Shown: positions 62,552-64,000 of the stretch, one piece after another
Layout of the letters: the number at the start of each line of letters is the position of its first letter
How positions within the stretch are numbered: the stretch's first letter is position 1
Assembly: GCA_000526575.1 (NCBI GenBank)
Contig: JAGI01000002.1
Location: forward strand, 3,411,001-3,475,000
DNA: 64,000 nucleotides
Source: Clostridium sp. 12(A)
GTDB taxonomy: Bacteria; Bacillota; Clostridia; Lachnospirales; Lachnospiraceae
Direction of reading: 5' to 3'
Notes under the pieces: model-generated
Seen by the model: the letters and a program-made list of their open reading frames with translations, nothing else
Databases searched by the model: none
What the model was told of the DNA's origin: nothing
Translations under genes and position numbers: made by a program

Positions 62552-64000
62552 ATGGGAGCATATCAACTGAAAATCACGATCAAAGGCAGTAAGCCACCGA
62601 TATGGAGAAGGATTCTGGTACCGGAGGGGATTACGTTTGAAGGACTACATCAGGTGATTCAGACTGCATTTTCCTGGAGCGGTGAACACCTGTACCAATT
62701 CGAGTTCCGTTCCGAGGGCATACAGGTTATCCCCTACGGAGAAAGTAAATCCAAAAAGTTCACCTCCATGCCAGTGAGTGAAACCATTGATACCCTGGTT
62801 TCTCAGGCTTCTAAATTTACATATACCTACGATTTCAAGGATAACTGGGAGCATGTCATTCAGGTGGAAGAGGTTCAATCCGATTATAAAGAAAGCTATG
62901 CCCAGGTAATAAAATTCAAAGGAGATGTCATACCGGAAAACTGCGGAGGCTTATCCGCTTTTTACGATCTTCTTGAAAATGCCCCTCAAAGCATAAAGGA
63001 ATATGACGTAGATGCCGTTAACAGAAATTTAGGCCATAGCGGTGAAGCTTCATCAGAAGAAGTTCATATGGAAGAGGTCTTCCATTACTATGATAAAAAC
63101 AGCATCGCAGAGATCGCCAAAAGACATGGCATCAGTGGGCTTGGTAAATTAAAGAAGGAAGAGCTGACAGAACGGACCATATCCTATATTTTAGATAAGG
63201 AAGTCATGAGAAAGTATTTCCTTTGTGTCCGTGACTCAGAAATGAAATTATTTGAGCAGCTGGCAGCAGATGATTCCCAGGTTATGACCGAAGATATGGC
63301 TGAGCTTGATTACCTCTATGCCGGTGGCTACCTGACCTCTGGGTCTGACACCAGATTAAAAGTGGCAAAAGAGGTAGTAGAAGCATACAACACCATCAAC
63401 ACCCCAGAATTTCAGGAGGAGCGGAGCCGTCTGGCAAGCATCGGAGATTATCTTTGTGCTGCCAATTCTCTCTACGCCATCACGCCTCCATCTGTATTAT
63501 TGGAAACCTTTAATAAATATGAAGCAAAAAAACTCACTCAGGAAGAATTGATGCAGGCATATGAACAGCTGCTTCCATACCGCTGCCTTGTGGTTTGGCT
63601 TGATGGCTGCTTCGTAGATGCGGCCCTGGCAGAGCAGAAAAGCTACAAGGATCTTCTTGGCGTGCAGAAGAAGGTTCCATATTATATCCCGACTCAGCAG
63701 GAAATCCGTTTCATGGCTGACAATGACGGCTTCTTAATGACACCAGAGTTAGACCAGCTAAGCCAGTTCTTAAAGGAGCAGATGAATGTATCAGAGGACT
63801 TGCTTCCATATATTCTACGCCAGATTCAGGCTGAAATCAGTTTGGGCGGTCAGCTTCAGGAAGTAATGGAAGACATGGAAGCGTCGGGAATCACTTTTAA
63901 TGAATCCGAACACATGGAACGCTTTGCAAGCATCATTACTGACGTATGGAATCATACTAGACTTGTACTCAACCGCGGCCATAAGCCCTATGAGATGGTG
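62552..64000 (+). CDS. Plasmid pRiA4b ORF-3-like protein with Rho-N/SAP-like segment (partial, C-terminus beyond window)
   Basis: The frame is open from the ATG at 62552 to the window end (483 codons), so the C-terminus is missing. The first about 150 residues match the pRiA4b ORF-3 (IS1096 TnpR-like) domain: YQLKITIKGSKPPIWRRILVP, then FEGLHQVIQTAFSWSGEHLYQF and YTYDFKDNWEHVIQVE. A Rho-N/SAP-like segment follows (SIAEIAKRHGISGLGKLKKEELTERTI), then a long helical region of unknown type. AGGAGGACG lies before the ATG. The family is not a functional resolvase; its role is unknown. This standalone long form is common in clostridia. Confidence 0.75.
   Translation, partial: MGAYQLKITIKGSKPPIWRRILVPEGITFEGLHQVIQTAFSWSGEHLYQFEFRSEGIQVIPYGESKSKKFTSMPVSETIDTLVSQASKFTYTYDFKDNWEHVIQVEEVQSDYKESYAQVIKFKGDVIPENCGGLSAFYDLLENAPQSIKEYDVDAVNRNLGHSGEASSEEVHMEEVFHYYDKNSIAEIAKRHGISGLGKLKKEELTERTISYILDKEVMRKYFLCVRDSEMKLFEQLAADDSQVMTEDMAELDYLYAGGYLTSGSDTRLKVAKEVVEAYNTINTPEFQEERSRLASIGDYLCAANSLYAITPPSVLLETFNKYEAKKLTQEELMQAYEQLLPYRCLVVWLDGCFVDAALAEQKSYKDLLGVQKKVPYYIPTQQEIRFMADNDGFLMTPELDQLSQFLKEQMNVSEDLLPYILRQIQAEISLGGQLQEVMEDMEASGITFNESEHMERFASIITDVWNHTRLVLNRGHKPYEMV

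Overview
The window reads as a chromosomal segment of a low-to-middle GC, spore-forming, sugar-fermenting Firmicute, most likely a member of the Lachnospiraceae (Lacrimispora/Lachnoclostridium-like). The reasons are strong AGGAGG ribosome-binding sites, a CwlD-type spore amidase, MecA, MutS2, MATE, VanW, two beta-glucoside-type PTS permeases, PhoH/PIN, a ChvE-GguAB-type sugar ABC system and a pstSCAB-phoU operon. I saw no rRNA, tRNA, IS element, prophage or CRISPR array. The genus-level assignment is inference from gene content only.

Layout. 1-4.1 kb: 5' end of an HxlR regulator divergent from an MDR-family oxidoreductase, then a MATE exporter and an alpha/beta hydrolase. 4.1-14.5 kb: a carbohydrate island. 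It holds a GH140/DUF4038-like glycosidase and a PTS EIIBCA, then (reading on the minus strand from 13.2 kb) a FucI-like isomerase, a split two-subunit transketolase, an FGGY kinase and a LacI regulator, with a second, divergent LacI regulator. It looks like a complete route from an imported glycoside to central metabolism; the set resembles the isomerase-kinase-transketolase route described for D-apiose, but the substrate is unproven. 14.5-16 kb: mecA and a compact type I toxin-antitoxin locus too small for ordinary gene calling. 16-22.7 kb: a Ser/Thr kinase with a degenerate P-loop tail, a P-loop-like partner, a small protein, a membrane-anchored GH18 protein, a lipoprotein phosphoesterase and a CwlD-like amidase. 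22.7-26.6 kb (minus): a coiled-coil protein, an AgrC/AgrA-like two-component pair and asnA. 26.7-35.9 kb (plus): a housekeeping run (Sua5, dCMP deaminase, B12/radical SAM protein, endonuclease III, DnaQ-like exonuclease, VanW protein, AIR-synthase-like protein, Lrp plus aminotransferase, TrmL). 36-41.5 kb: a ChvE-GguAB-like sugar ABC transporter with a GntR/LacI chimeric (AraR-type) repressor and two identical 12-bp palindromic operators. 41.6-53.2 kb: PIN-PhoH ATPase, a BglG antiterminator with a PTS permease behind a RAT/terminator leader, a two-component system, mutS2, an HtrA-like protein lacking the catalytic triad, and a YhaM-like nuclease. 53.4-57.6 kb: a second OmpR-type two-component system and nagA. 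57.9-62.2 kb (minus): pstSCAB-phoU with a clear Pho box. 62.5-64 kb: an incomplete pRiA4 ORF-3-like gene.

The least ordinary signals are: a gapless about 138-nt structured repeat present twice (ahead of the MATE gene and between the sugar-binding and ATPase genes of the ABC operon) with compensatory changes in one stem; the type I toxin-antitoxin locus with a consensus antisense promoter; the branched-sugar-like utilisation island; and a histidine kinase gene that seems to start at AUU or AUA rather than AUG.
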